NCBI RefSeq assembly: GCF_963676665.1
Contig: NZ_OY781373.1
Coordinates: forward strand, 186,001 to 250,000
DNA: 64,000 bases
Direction: 5' to 3'
Origin: an uncultured Tolumonas sp.
GTDB lineage: Bacteria; Pseudomonadota; Gammaproteobacteria; Enterobacterales; Aeromonadaceae
Shown: piece by piece, positions 35,027-45,278 of the stretch
Layout of the letters: every line of letters begins with the position of its first letter
Numbering within the stretch: position 1 is the first letter of the stretch
The notes under the pieces: model-generated
The model's input: only the letters and a program-made list of their open reading frames with translations
Told to the model about the DNA's origin: nothing
The model's database searches: none
Translations under genes and position numbers: made by a program

Positions 35027-36577
35027 ATGACACAATCAAATGCCGATATTGTAAAAACAATCATAGCACCGGTTGTCGGCCATGTTTTACCGCAAGGTGA
35101 AGACATTCGCTACGATCCTGATTTCGAAAAAATAGAGGCAGAGATAACTAAATTAACTAGTCTTCATAAAAACCAGCAGACAGATTGGAAATTGGTTCAG
35201 AAGTTAAGTTATCAATTATTAATTAATCGTAGCAAAGATTTACGTCTAGCTTGCTGGTATTCTGCCGCACTATTGAAAAGTGAAGGTTATGTTCAGCTGG
35301 TTAATGTTTTCGAATTATTAGGTGAATTATTTAATCACTATGGGCATTGTGGTTTTCCTTTAAAACCAAGAGCTAGGTTGGCTGCGTTAAATTGGTTGTT
35401 TGATCGCATTGATTTTAATCATGATGACTTTTTTGAAAAACAGAGTGATGAAAAACTTGAACAGTTAATTAATGCATTAATGGCTTGTGATGCTGAATTG
35501 AATAAACAGTTCGGTGAAGATGCGCCATTTTTAGTCTCTAAAATACAACAATTGCGTGATATTCAGCGACGTCAACAACAAGACAAACCACCTGAATTAG
35601 CCTTAACCGCCATGCCAGCTGTACCTACGGGCAATCCATTGGCTGTTATGGCACCAGCAGTCAGCGCTATTACTGAAGATAGCGACAGTGTGCGAATAGC
35701 CCGTTATCTGCAGGAGCAGTCGCGGTTGTTGATTCCGTATTTGTTGCAGAAAGACCTCGCTGATCCTCGCGCATATTTGCTTACCCGCAGCTGTGCGTGG
35801 TTGCAGATATCAGCTGCACCGGCGGCGAATGAGCAAAAAATTACCTCGTTGAAGCCCTTAACGGCGAATAAATTACAGGAGTATCAACAACGACTAGCTG
35901 CAAAAGAGTTTGCGGCATTAATTCCTGATCTGGAGATGAGTCTCTCTAAAGCACCATTTTGGTTTGATGGTCATTACTGGTGTGCTCAGGCGCTACAAGC
36001 ACTAGGGCATAGCGCGATGGCAGAATATGTGCGGCATTATTTGAGTTCATTCTTGTTGAAGTTTCCCGAACTGGTGGCGCTACGCTTTGATGATGGCTCG
36101 CCGTTTATGGATGCTGAAACCGAAGCTTGGCTGTTTGCGTCAACCACAGAACAACAATCGATGGTCGATAGACCAGATGATATAAACGATTACTCGTCCG
36201 AGCGTCCTTGGAATAGTGCTTTAAAAACCGCACAGGAAAATGTCAGACAAAATAGAAAATTATTAAAACAAGAACTGCGCGGTTTACAAATACTGGCAAA
36301 TGCCGCAGGTAGTACACGAGAAACAGTGTGCTGGCAATTAGCATTAGTTAAGTTGGCACAACAATATCAGCGTCACGATTTAGCGACTCTTATTTTAGAA
36401 GATATCTACCAGCTTGTTTGTCAGTTTCAGCTTAAAGAGTGGGATCCGCGCCTGTTCAAAGAAATATTACAGCTATGGCAGTGTAGTCTGGAAAAAATAA
36501 ACTCAAAGCAGCATCCAGATAAAATCAATGAAATAAAAAATAACCTCTATCGCTTGGATATATCCATGGCGTTTTAA
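35027..36577 (+). CDS. tssA: T6SS protein TssA (ImpA family)
   Basis: A protein of 516 residues. The ATG at 35027 begins MTQSNADIVKTIIAPVVG; the upstream extension in the same frame looks random. The ImpA_N domain is at about 10-130 (PQGEDIRYDPDFEKIEAEI, then DWKLVQKLSYQLLINRSKDL and GHCGFPLKPRARLAALNW). The C-terminal half belongs to the long VasJ/TssA2-like class (FWFDGHYWCAQALQALGHSA). TssA organises baseplate and tail-sheath assembly. It is the first gene of a long T6SS cluster, with tssB 13 bp after it. Confidence 0.9.
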   Translation: MTQSNADIVKTIIAPVVGHVLPQGEDIRYDPDFEKIEAEITKLTSLHKNQQTDWKLVQKLSYQLLINRSKDLRLACWYSAALLKSEGYVQLVNVFELLGELFNHYGHCGFPLKPRARLAALNWLFDRIDFNHDDFFEKQSDEKLEQLINALMACDAELNKQFGEDAPFLVSKIQQLRDIQRRQQQDKPPELALTAMPAVPTGNPLAVMAPAVSAITEDSDSVRIARYLQEQSRLLIPYLLQKDLADPRAYLLTRSCAWLQISAAPAANEQKITSLKPLTANKLQEYQQRLAAKEFAALIPDLEMSLSKAPFWFDGHYWCAQALQALGHSAMAEYVRHYLSSFLLKFPELVALRFDDGSPFMDAETEAWLFASTTEQQSMVDRPDDINDYSSERPWNSALKTAQENVRQNRKLLKQELRGLQILANAAGSTRETVCWQLALVKLAQQYQRHDLATLILEDIYQLVCQFQLKEWDPRLFKEILQLWQCSLEKINSKQHPDKINEIKNNLYRLDISMAF

Positions 36578-36590
36578 TTAGGAGTATTAA

Positions 36591-37085
36591 ATGTCGGGAA
36601 AAGAGAGTTCGGTTGCACCCAAAGAGCGAATTAACGTTACCTTTAAACCATCTAATGGTGAAGGGTTAGATGAGCTGGAGTTGCCGCTCAAATTAATGAT
36701 GATGGGCGATTACACATTAAAAACAGATGACCGAAAGCTAGAAGATCGTAAAGCCATCAATATTAATAAAAACAATTTTAATGAAGTGTTAGAGAAGCAC
36801 AATTTAAGTCTCGAATTGCAGGTTCCTAATCGCTTAACCGATGAAACAACGAATGAAGAATTAGCCGTTAAATTGCAGTTCCAATCGATGAAAGATTTTG
36901 ACCCTGCCAGTTTAGTGCAGCAAGTGCCAGAGATGAAAGCATTGATGGAATTACGCGATGCATTGGTGGCATTGAAAGGGCCGCTCGGCAATGTGCCCTC
37001 TTTCCGCAAAGCAATAGAAGAGGTGCTAACCAATCAGGAATCCAGAGACAAAGTGCTGGCCGAGTTGGGCATGAACGCAAAATAA
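36591..37085 (+). CDS. tssB: T6SS contractile sheath small subunit TssB (VipA)
   Basis: A protein of 164 residues of the ImpB/VipA family (SVAPKERINVTFKP, then LELPLKLMMMGDYTLKTDDR and GPLGNVPSFRKAIEEVL). With TssC it builds the contractile sheath. AGGAG precedes the ATG. Confidence 0.95.
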   Translation: MSGKESSVAPKERINVTFKPSNGEGLDELELPLKLMMMGDYTLKTDDRKLEDRKAININKNNFNEVLEKHNLSLELQVPNRLTDETTNEELAVKLQFQSMKDFDPASLVQQVPEMKALMELRDALVALKGPLGNVPSFRKAIEEVLTNQESRDKVLAELGMNAK

Positions 37086-37103
37086 CAAGCAAGGAAACAG
37101 GGC

Positions 37104-38579
37104 ATGAACACGGGTTTACAAGAGCAATCAGCGGTGACGTTGGCGTCTGGCAATATCCTGGATCGCATCATTGCAGAAACAAAACTGACGCCGCAAGACG
37201 AGGCTTATGACATCGCTAAGCGTGGAGTGAGTGCGTTTATTGAAGAGTTATTAAAAAGTAACTCTTCAGCCGAGCCAGTCAAAAAGGCGTTAGTCGATAA
37301 GATGATTGCTGCAATCGACGAGAAATTAAGTCGTCAGGTTGACGCCGTTTTACACCATGAAAAATTTCAGCAATTAGAGTCGGCGTGGCGTGGACTGAAG
37401 CTGGTGGTCGATCGCACGGATTTCGATCAAAACGTGAAATTGGAAGTGTTGAACGTTTCGAAAGACGATCTGTTAGATGACTTTGAAGATGCTGCCGATG
37501 TCACGCATTCAGGTTTATATAAACACATTTACAGTGCCGAATATGGTCAGTTTGGTGGTGAGCCAGTGGGGGCCATTATTACCAACTATGCCTTTGGCCC
37601 TTCGGCACCCGATATCAAAACGCTGCAATATGCTTCGGCGGTTGCTGCCATGGCGCATGCTCCGTTTATCTCTGCGGCTGGGCCCAAATTCTTCGGGTTA
37701 GAGAGTTTTGAAGGCTTACCTAACATCAAAGATTTAAACGATCATTTTGATGGTCCGCAATACACCAAATGGCAGAGTTTTCGTGAGAATGAAGACAGCC
37801 GCTATGTTGGTTTAACTCTGCCTCGTTTCTTGTTGCGTCAGCCTTATAGCCCGGATGACAACCCAGTCAAAAGCTTTGTTTATAACGAAGATGTCTCTGT
37901 TACCCATGAACATTATCTGTGGGGGAATGCGGCTTACACTTTTGCCACGCGCTTGACCGAGAGTTTTGCGAAATACCGCTGGTGCCCGAACATCATTGGC
38001 CCGCGCTCTGGCGGTGCGGTGAATGATTTACCTCTGCATCACTTTGAAAGTATGGGCGAAATTGAAACCAAGATCCCCACCGAAGTGTTGGTGTCTGACC
38101 GCCGTGAATACCAATTGGCGGAGCAGGGCTTCATTTCGCTGACGATGCGTAAAGGTTCCGATAATGCAGCTTTTTTCTCGGCGAATTCTGTACAGAAACC
38201 GAAATTTTTTGGCACCAGCGAAGAGGGCAAGAAAGCGGAGCTGAATTATAAACTCAGCACGCAGTTGCCTTATATGTTCGTGGTTTGCCGACTGGCGCAT
38301 TACATCAAAGTCTTGCAGCGCGAGCAGATCGGTTCCTGGAAAGAGCGTACCACGCTGGAAACAGAGCTGAACAAATGGCTGCGTCAATACATCGCCGATC
38401 AGGAGAACCCGCCAGCCGAAGTGCGCAGCCGTCGTCCGCTGCGTGCTGCGCAAATTACCGTTGAAGATGTGGATGGTGAACCGGGTTGGTATCGCGTCGG
38501 GATCGCCGTGCGTCCGCATTTCAAATTTATGGGCGCGGATTTCACGCTGTCATTGGTCGGTAAGTTGGATAAGGAATAG
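37104..38579 (+). CDS. tssC: T6SS contractile sheath large subunit TssC (VipB)
   Basis: A protein of 491 residues of the EvpB/VipB family. ESAWRGLKLVVDRTDF, GQFGGEPVGAIITNYAFG, RFLLRQPYSPDDNPVKSF, FAKYRWCPNIIGPRSGGAV and the C-terminal PHFKFMGADFTLSLVGKL are typical. It forms the body of the sheath and is recycled by ClpV. Confidence 0.96.
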   Translation: MNTGLQEQSAVTLASGNILDRIIAETKLTPQDEAYDIAKRGVSAFIEELLKSNSSAEPVKKALVDKMIAAIDEKLSRQVDAVLHHEKFQQLESAWRGLKLVVDRTDFDQNVKLEVLNVSKDDLLDDFEDAADVTHSGLYKHIYSAEYGQFGGEPVGAIITNYAFGPSAPDIKTLQYASAVAAMAHAPFISAAGPKFFGLESFEGLPNIKDLNDHFDGPQYTKWQSFRENEDSRYVGLTLPRFLLRQPYSPDDNPVKSFVYNEDVSVTHEHYLWGNAAYTFATRLTESFAKYRWCPNIIGPRSGGAVNDLPLHHFESMGEIETKIPTEVLVSDRREYQLAEQGFISLTMRKGSDNAAFFSANSVQKPKFFGTSEEGKKAELNYKLSTQLPYMFVVCRLAHYIKVLQREQIGSWKERTTLETELNKWLRQYIADQENPPAEVRSRRPLRAAQITVEDVDGEPGWYRVGIAVRPHFKFMGADFTLSLVGKLDKE

Positions 38580-38581
38580 AC

Positions 38582-38995
38582 GTGGCTTACGGCAGTTTGT
38601 TTGAACGTCTCAATGGGGAAACAGTGGGTCGCGATACACGACTCACTGAAGAGACATTGCTTGCATCGATATTAAATCACCTGAACAAACTGCTGCAGTC
38701 ACGACAAGGTAGTGTGCTCTGTCTGCCCGACTATGGCTTACCCGATTTAAATGACGCCAACGCTAGTATTTACGATTCCATTAATCGCATTCGTCGGCAT
38801 GTGACGTGGGTGATCATGCAGTATGAACCACGCTTAACCGACGTTAGGGTGATACATGCCGCGGAGGCGGGATCTCCACTGGCGTTAATTTTTCGTATCA
38901 CGGGCACGATGCGAAAAGATGATCTGGTAGCGCCATTTTCGGTGGGTATTGATGTGTGTGGTCGTTCTGAATTGAGGTTGCAACGTGTCGTTTAA
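38582..38995 (+). CDS. tssE: T6SS baseplate protein TssE (gp25-like)
   Basis: A protein of 137 residues starting with GTG 2 bp after tssC. It is a gp25/lysozyme-like baseplate protein (LLASILNHLNKLLQSRQGSV, LPDYGLPDLND, and the ESx-type core VTWVIMQYEPRLTDVRV). It overlaps tssF by 11 bp. Confidence 0.92.
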   Translation: MAYGSLFERLNGETVGRDTRLTEETLLASILNHLNKLLQSRQGSVLCLPDYGLPDLNDANASIYDSINRIRRHVTWVIMQYEPRLTDVRVIHAAEAGSPLALIFRITGTMRKDDLVAPFSVGIDVCGRSELRLQRVV

Positions 38996-40745
38996 CCCCT
39001 ATTTCCAGCGTGAATTACTGGCACTGAAAGAGCTTGGGCAAGATTTTTCCCGTAAAAATCCAGCCTTAGCGCCGTTTCTGAGTCAGGATGGTCGCGACCC
39101 GGATGTTGAGCGTCTGTTTGAAGGTTTTGCGTTTATCGCTGGCCGGTTGCGACAAAAAATCGATGATGAATTGCCAGAGTTAAGCCATTCGTTGCTGCAA
39201 CTGTTGTGGCCAAATTACCTGCATCCGACTCCCAGCTTCGGGATGGTGGAATTTAAGCCGGTTCATCAAGCGAACCGCGTGCCAGTGATCCCGAAAAAAG
39301 CGCAAATGCGCTCGAAAGCAGCAGGTCATGCGGTCAGCGGTCAATTTCAGACTTGCTATGAAACTGAATTACAGCCGCTACAGATTGCCGATGTGAATTA
39401 CTATCCGCAAGGTGATGCGGGCGTTTTACAAATAGATCTAACGCCGCTCACGCATGTGGCGATGGCCGATGTCGCACTTTCCACCTTACGGTTACATTTT
39501 GCGGGTGAACATGCGATCACCAGCTCGCTCTATTTCAGTTTGTTGCAGTTAACGGCGCGGGCTGTGCTGGTGTTAAAAGATGAACAAGGGCAGGTGTTAG
39601 AACAGTTCTCGCTCGATCGCGCACACATCAAACCGGTGGGTTTCCAAAAGGAAGAGCGGCTACAAGATTATCCGCTGAACTGTTTTGATGGTTATTTGTT
39701 ACTGCAGGAGTATTTCTGTTTTCCGCAAAAATTCCTGTTTGTTGATGTGGGTGGGTTTGCTGTTTTACAGCACAGCCAATATCGACAACAGGCGCATCGC
39801 TTGTCGTTGCAATTTGAGTTGTCACGCTCACCCATGTTGCGTTTTCAACCGAAAAAAGAGCATGTAAGGCTTTATTGTTCGCCGATCAGTAATGTTTTCA
39901 AATCGCATGCTGTGCCGATCCGTTATGACCAGCGGCAGACCGAATATCAGGTGATACCGGCAGACAACGGGCTCGACAGCGGTAGCATTTTGTCTATTGA
40001 TGCGGTGACCGGCTGGACGCCTGGCGATGTTGGGATGCGGGAATTTAGTCAGTTTGAAAGTTTCCGTCAACAAGGGGATGTAGGCAACAGTGCTTGTTTC
40101 CGTGTGCGCTATAAGCCGGGTATTAATCATCATGGCACCGAAACGTGGCTCAGTTTTACCAATCAACAGGTGGACCGGCAGCAGGCGGAAACTATCTCGG
40201 TTGAGATGACCTGTTGTGATCACACGCTGTCGCAATACATCAAAGAGGGTGATATCGCGATTGCTGCCGATGGTATGCCGCAATACGCCGTTTTCCGCAA
40301 TATAACGCCATTATCGTCAACGTATCCTCCCCCAATTTCTGGCGACACGCTGTGGCGGATCATCTCGAATATGTCATTGAATTATCAGTCGCTGGCTGAT
40401 GTGCAGGCCTTGCGGGTCGTGCTAGCAACCTACGATTTCCCTGGCTTTTATGATGATAAACAAGCCCGCCGCACTCGAAAAATGCTGGAAGGCATTCAGC
40501 AGATAACTCAGCAAGCACACGACAAGATCTGGCAAGGGCTCCCTGTGCGGGGCATGTGCACCACGATAGCAATTGATGCGGCACATTTTTTATGTGAAGG
40601 CGACATGTTCCTGTTCGCCTCGATTCTGAATGAATTTTTCTGCAGTTTTTCCAGTTTAAACACCTTTCATCAATTAGTAGTCACTAGCAGTGATGGAGCA
40701 ACGTATACATGGGCACCACGTATGGGTCAGCAAGTTCTGAACTGA
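38985..40745 (+). CDS. tssF: T6SS baseplate protein TssF (VasA)
   Basis: A protein of 586 residues starting with GTG at 38985. The VasA/ImpG family is clear from FNPYFQRELLALKELGQDFS, RDPDVERLFEGFAFIAGRLR and ELSHSLLQLLWPNYLHPTPS. It forms the baseplate wedge with TssG, TssE and TssK. The stop overlaps tssG. Confidence 0.94.
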   Translation: MSFNPYFQRELLALKELGQDFSRKNPALAPFLSQDGRDPDVERLFEGFAFIAGRLRQKIDDELPELSHSLLQLLWPNYLHPTPSFGMVEFKPVHQANRVPVIPKKAQMRSKAAGHAVSGQFQTCYETELQPLQIADVNYYPQGDAGVLQIDLTPLTHVAMADVALSTLRLHFAGEHAITSSLYFSLLQLTARAVLVLKDEQGQVLEQFSLDRAHIKPVGFQKEERLQDYPLNCFDGYLLLQEYFCFPQKFLFVDVGGFAVLQHSQYRQQAHRLSLQFELSRSPMLRFQPKKEHVRLYCSPISNVFKSHAVPIRYDQRQTEYQVIPADNGLDSGSILSIDAVTGWTPGDVGMREFSQFESFRQQGDVGNSACFRVRYKPGINHHGTETWLSFTNQQVDRQQAETISVEMTCCDHTLSQYIKEGDIAIAADGMPQYAVFRNITPLSSTYPPPISGDTLWRIISNMSLNYQSLADVQALRVVLATYDFPGFYDDKQARRTRKMLEGIQQITQQAHDKIWQGLPVRGMCTTIAIDAAHFLCEGDMFLFASILNEFFCSFSSLNTFHQLVVTSSDGATYTWAPRMGQQVLN

Positions 40746-41728
40746 TGCGCGGGCCTTTTAACGGTTCGGTCAGCAGTTACAACTTGTTTCAGGCAATTGA
40801 TTTGTGCTGCAAATGGCTAGCACAGGTTAATCAGATCGATGAAGAACGCGCGTATGCGCTGATCACCTTTACGGGTAACCCGTCGTTGGCGTTTCCAAAA
40901 AGTGATATTGAAGCGGCGCATTTCTATTTGGAGCAGAAGTTGGTCAGGGCGATCTTGGTCATTAACAGTCTGAATCTGTTTGGTGCCGGTTCGCCACTTC
41001 CCGCGCATTACTGTGAGCCGGTGGCGTGTGACGATGCGCAAGGGCGAGTCGCCCGTGATTTTATTGATATGTTTAATCAGCGCTTGCAGGCATTGCTGTA
41101 TCCCATCTGGAAGAAATATCGCTACTACCTGCAATTTGAGGCGGCGGCGAACGATCTGTTTTCTGCCCGCATGTTTGCGCTGATTGGGTTGGGGTATCCA
41201 CAACTGCGATCGAAAAGTCACATTGAGTGGGCGCGCTTACTGCCTTATCTGGGGTTGCTGAGTATCAAAGTGCAATCTGCGGCGGTGCTGGAAGCAGTGC
41301 TGCGTTATTACTTCAATCACAAAGATCTTTTCATTGAACAGTGTGTGATTCGCAGCGTCACCATTCCGCCAGAACAGCGTAATCGGCTGGGACTGGCAAA
41401 TCATCGGCTCAGTCACAATCTGGTGTTGGGCGAGACGATCCGTGACCGCCGAACGACCTTTCGTATTCATATCCGCCAGCTGGATTGGGATACCTTCCAC
41501 TACTTTTTGCCGATCGGTGCCGGTTACTCGGTATTGCGTGAGCTGGTTGGTTTTATTCTGCGGGAACCGCTGGCCTATGACATCAGTTTGTCGATGCCAG
41601 ATCGATCATCACAACCACTACAGCTTGCTCATAACAATAAATGCCGCTTGGGCTGGACGTCATGGCTCGGTCATCAAGCTGGCGACGGCACGATCACGGT
41701 CGCGGGTAATAAGAGAACGGATAAATGA
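40709..41728 (+). CDS. tssG: T6SS baseplate protein TssG (VasB/ImpH)
   Basis: A protein of 339 residues whose start lies 37 bp inside tssF. The ImpH pattern is seen in YNLFQAIDLCCKWL, VTFTGNPSLAFP-like YALITFTGNPSLAFP, RLLPYLGLLSIKVQSAAVLE and VLGETIRDRRTTFRI. It partners TssF in the wedge. Confidence 0.93.
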   Translation: MGTTYGSASSELMRGPFNGSVSSYNLFQAIDLCCKWLAQVNQIDEERAYALITFTGNPSLAFPKSDIEAAHFYLEQKLVRAILVINSLNLFGAGSPLPAHYCEPVACDDAQGRVARDFIDMFNQRLQALLYPIWKKYRYYLQFEAAANDLFSARMFALIGLGYPQLRSKSHIEWARLLPYLGLLSIKVQSAAVLEAVLRYYFNHKDLFIEQCVIRSVTIPPEQRNRLGLANHRLSHNLVLGETIRDRRTTFRIHIRQLDWDTFHYFLPIGAGYSVLRELVGFILREPLAYDISLSMPDRSSQPLQLAHNNKCRLGWTSWLGHQAGDGTITVAGNKRTDK

Positions 41729-44274
41729 TAACCATTAAATTAGACGAACTGATCCAAACACTGGATTTGGAAGAGAAACAGGCACTTGAAATTGCGGCCA
41801 ATCATTGTGTCGCACGGGCGGGTTGCGAGATTCTGGTCGAGGATTATCTGTTAGCGCTATTAGATAAGCCGACCAGTTTTTTAAATCAGGCATTACTGCA
41901 ATTTTCGTTGAACGCAGAGACGTTGCGAACAGCGTTACTTACTTCCGTCAGTCGTCAGGTAACTGAGAGCCGCAATCCGGTATTTTCGGTTTTGCTGGTG
42001 AGTTGGCTGGAAGAGGCGTTATTGGTGGCTAAATTACAGCTGCAAGCGCCAACGATTTCCAGCTTGGCGCTGTTGCTGGCGATTTTGGATCATCCAGAAA
42101 AGTATGGTCGTACCTGTTACGGCCAGTTTTTCTCCGACATTCCCCGCGATCGCTTAATGGCGTTGATGGATGGTCTGCTGGCCACGGCGAAGAGCCAGCA
42201 ACCGGCCGAGCATGAACAAACCGTCTTACAGCAATTCACCAAAAATTATACTCAACAGGCCCGTGATGGTCAGCTAGACCCCGTGCTGTGTCGTGATGAA
42301 GAGATCCGCCAAACGATTGATATTCTTTCCCGTCGCCGTAAAAACAACCCGATTTTAGTCGGAGAAGCGGGCGTCGGCAAAACAGCGGTAGTGGAAGGGT
42401 TAGCACAGCAAATTGTAGCGGGGCTTGTACCTCCGGCATTGGCCGACATTGAGTTGTTGGAGCTGGACATGGGGCTGTTGCAGGCTGGTGCCAGTGTCAA
42501 AGGTGAATTTGAACGGCGCTTGAAAGCCGTGATTGATGCGGTACAGGCTTCAGTTAAGCCGATCGTGCTGTTTATCGATGAAGCACATACCCTGATTGGT
42601 GCAGGTGGGCCGGTGGGCGGCAGTGATGCGGCAAACTTGTTGAAACCAGCGTTGGCGCGTGGAGCGTTACGTACATTGGCGGCGACGACGTGGTCGGAGT
42701 ACAAAAAATATTTTGAAAAAGATCCGGCTCTGGCGCGTCGTTTTCAGCCGATCCAAGTGTTGGAACCAACGGTGGTACAAGCGACCACTATCTTGCGCGG
42801 TTTGGTATCACGCTACGAGAGCACACATGCTGTCTATTTACGCGATGATGCGGTGGTTGCTGCAGCAACGCTATCTGCACGTTATCTGTCGGGCCGTCAG
42901 TTGCCGGATAAAGCGATCGATTTGCTGGATACTGCTTGTGCCCGTGTGAAAAACAGCCAGCATGCAATGCCGATTGGCTTGCAAATTTTGGCAACACAGC
43001 TAGCAGAGCAACAGCGTCAACTCACTGCATTACTGCGCGATCAGCAGCACGGTTTACCGGTAGACAATCAACTCATCAGTGAATTGAAAGCACAAATTCC
43101 AGAGCTGAAGCAGGAAGAGGCGATATTAACCGCGCACTGGCAACAGCAAATTGCGTTGGTTGCACAACTGATTGCCAGCCGCAGTGTGGCAGACCATCAC
43201 TCATCGTCGGATGCCACATCAGCGGCCTTGTTGGCGCATCAACAATCTCATGGGGTACTCATTCATCACGAAGTTACACCGCATGTTGTCGCCGACATCA
43301 TCGCCAGTTGGACGGGTATTCCGCTGGTGAATCTGATTGAAACGCCATCAACGCAAGTCACGGAATTTGCAGCGCGTCTGCAGGGCCGGATCCGAGGTCA
43401 GGATCAGGCGATTGCTTTGATTGAACGCGCTGTGAAAGCAACTGCCGCGGGATTGGGTAACCCGCAAGCGCCGACAGGCGTCTTCCTGCTGGCGGGGCCG
43501 AGCGGGGTGGGCAAGACGGAAACCGCATTGGCAGTGGCCGAATTGTTATACGGCGGTGAACGTTTCCTGACCACCATCAATATGTCGGAGTTTCAGGAGA
43601 AACACGCGCTTTCCCGCTTAATTGGTGCACCACCTGGTTATGTCGGCTATGGCGAGGGCGGTGTGCTCACGGAAGCGGTGCGACAACGCCCGTATTCAGT
43701 CATTTTGCTGGATGAAGTGGAAAAAGCAGACCCAGATATCATGAATCTGTTCTATCAGGTGTTTGATAAAGGCGTTGCCAATGATGGCGAGGGCCGGGCG
43801 ATTAATTTCCGCAACACACTGATTTTTATGACCACCAATCTGGCTGCCACACAGATAAATCAACTGGCAGCGACGGAGCCGGTCTGCTCGACCGAGGCTA
43901 TCACCGAAGCGATCCGCCCATTGCTGGCGAAGCATTTCAAACCGGCATTACTGGCGCGCATGAGCATCATTCCTTATCTGCCGATCGATAGCGCGATCAT
44001 GCGAGAGCTGGTCGAAGTTCGTTTGCAACAACTCACGCAACGTATTGCGCCGCGCGGTATTGCATTGACGTTTGACGCCGCAGTGATCAGCGCCATTGCC
44101 GAGAACTGCACCCGTGTTGATAGCGGGGCCCGCAATATCGATTTTCTGGTGAATAACTATCTGTTGCCGGCGATCGCTGACCGCATTTTGCTGGCATTGA
44201 CCCAACAAGAAACGTTGCAATCTATTCATGTGACTCAAGATGCACAAGGTAATTTTGAACTGAATATCGGATAA
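41725..44274 (+). CDS. tssH: T6SS AAA+ ATPase TssH (ClpV)
   Basis: A protein of 849 residues in the ClpB/ClpV family. The N-domain (about 1-150) follows the Clp-N pattern, then Walker A of D1 (GEAGVGKTAVVEGLAQQIV, about 213), Walker B LFIDEAHTLIGAGG, a middle domain, and D2 Walker A (GPSGVGKTETALAVAELLY, about 591) with VILLDEVEKADPDI. It recycles contracted sheath. The start overlaps tssG by 4 bp (ATGA). Confidence 0.95.
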   Translation: MITIKLDELIQTLDLEEKQALEIAANHCVARAGCEILVEDYLLALLDKPTSFLNQALLQFSLNAETLRTALLTSVSRQVTESRNPVFSVLLVSWLEEALLVAKLQLQAPTISSLALLLAILDHPEKYGRTCYGQFFSDIPRDRLMALMDGLLATAKSQQPAEHEQTVLQQFTKNYTQQARDGQLDPVLCRDEEIRQTIDILSRRRKNNPILVGEAGVGKTAVVEGLAQQIVAGLVPPALADIELLELDMGLLQAGASVKGEFERRLKAVIDAVQASVKPIVLFIDEAHTLIGAGGPVGGSDAANLLKPALARGALRTLAATTWSEYKKYFEKDPALARRFQPIQVLEPTVVQATTILRGLVSRYESTHAVYLRDDAVVAAATLSARYLSGRQLPDKAIDLLDTACARVKNSQHAMPIGLQILATQLAEQQRQLTALLRDQQHGLPVDNQLISELKAQIPELKQEEAILTAHWQQQIALVAQLIASRSVADHHSSSDATSAALLAHQQSHGVLIHHEVTPHVVADIIASWTGIPLVNLIETPSTQVTEFAARLQGRIRGQDQAIALIERAVKATAAGLGNPQAPTGVFLLAGPSGVGKTETALAVAELLYGGERFLTTINMSEFQEKHALSRLIGAPPGYVGYGEGGVLTEAVRQRPYSVILLDEVEKADPDIMNLFYQVFDKGVANDGEGRAINFRNTLIFMTTNLAATQINQLAATEPVCSTEAITEAIRPLLAKHFKPALLARMSIIPYLPIDSAIMRELVEVRLQQLTQRIAPRGIALTFDAAVISAIAENCTRVDSGARNIDFLVNNYLLPAIADRILLALTQQETLQSIHVTQDAQGNFELNIG

Positions 44275-44279
44275 AAACC

Positions 44280-45278
44280 ATGACTAATAATAACGCCGTA
44301 GCACGGCAAGAGCCGGATAACCCGTATGCCTTAATTGGCAGCTGCCCGTTGATGAAACAAGTCTATCGCTTGATTTCCAAGGTGTTACACAGTGAGGCGA
44401 ATATTCTGCTGACGGGTGAAACCGGCACCGGAAAAGAGTTAGTGGCACGCGCGATTCATGAATATGGTCACCGGCGCACGCAACCTTTTGTGGTGCAAAA
44501 CTGCGCCAGCCTGCCGGATGGATTGCTGGAAAGTGAACTGTTTGGCTACAAGAAAGGGGCTTTCACGGGAGCTGATCGCCATCACTTAGGAATGTTTGAT
44601 GCCGCGAATAACGGCATCCTGTTTTTGGATGAGATCGGCGATTTACCGCTGCTGTTACAGGCAAAATTATTGCGTGTCTTGCAAGAGCAAGAGGTGCGTC
44701 CGCTTGGTGATACGCAATATCACAAAATCAACGTCAGAGTGATTGCCGCCACGCATCGCAATCTGGAAGAAATGGTGGCGTCGGGGGAGTTTCGCAGCGA
44801 TCTCTATTATCGCTTGGCACATTTCCCGATTGAGTTACCACCCCTGCAGGCAAGAGAAGGCGATATTCTTAAACTGGCCAATGTGTTTATTCAGGAAATT
44901 GCGCGGCGTGATCGGCGGCCTGGTATGCAGCTCTCAGTGGCGGTTGAGCAGGCATTACAGCGTTATGACTTTCCCGGTAACGTGCGTGAACTGAAAAGCA
45001 TGGTTGAGCGCGCCATTTTGCTGGCCGATGATACCGATCTGTTGGAGCTGCACCATTTCCCAAACTTACCCGCCCCGTCTGCTGCTGGTGATAGCTCTCA
45101 TGATCGGGGTGTACTCAAAAAGCTGGTCGATCGATATGAGCGGCAAGTGCTGATTGAGAGCTTAAAAACACACCGTGGTAATCAGCAAAATACCGCAATG
45201 GCATTGGGCGTTGCCCGCCGAACTCTGCTGTACAAACTCAGTAAGCACAACATTAATTCCCGAGACTGGAGAACATGA
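44280..45278 (+). CDS. vasH: Sigma-54-dependent activator (VasH-like), AAA+ and Fis HTH only
   Basis: A protein of 332 residues. The AAA+ domain starts almost at the N-terminus: Walker A GETGTGKELVARAI, the sigma-54-contacting ESELFGYKKGAFTGA, Walker B GILFLDEIGD and the arginine fingers RSDLYYRL. The Fis-type HTH is at the C-terminus (NQQNTAMALGVARRTLLYKL). VasH activates hcp and vgrG transcription in Vibrio. Here the GAF-type sensor domain of VasH (about 180 residues) is missing, so activity may be controlled by expression alone. It lies 5 bp after clpV. Confidence 0.88.
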   Translation: MTNNNAVARQEPDNPYALIGSCPLMKQVYRLISKVLHSEANILLTGETGTGKELVARAIHEYGHRRTQPFVVQNCASLPDGLLESELFGYKKGAFTGADRHHLGMFDAANNGILFLDEIGDLPLLLQAKLLRVLQEQEVRPLGDTQYHKINVRVIAATHRNLEEMVASGEFRSDLYYRLAHFPIELPPLQAREGDILKLANVFIQEIARRDRRPGMQLSVAVEQALQRYDFPGNVRELKSMVERAILLADDTDLLELHHFPNLPAPSAAGDSSHDRGVLKKLVDRYERQVLIESLKTHRGNQQNTAMALGVARRTLLYKLSKHNINSRDWRT

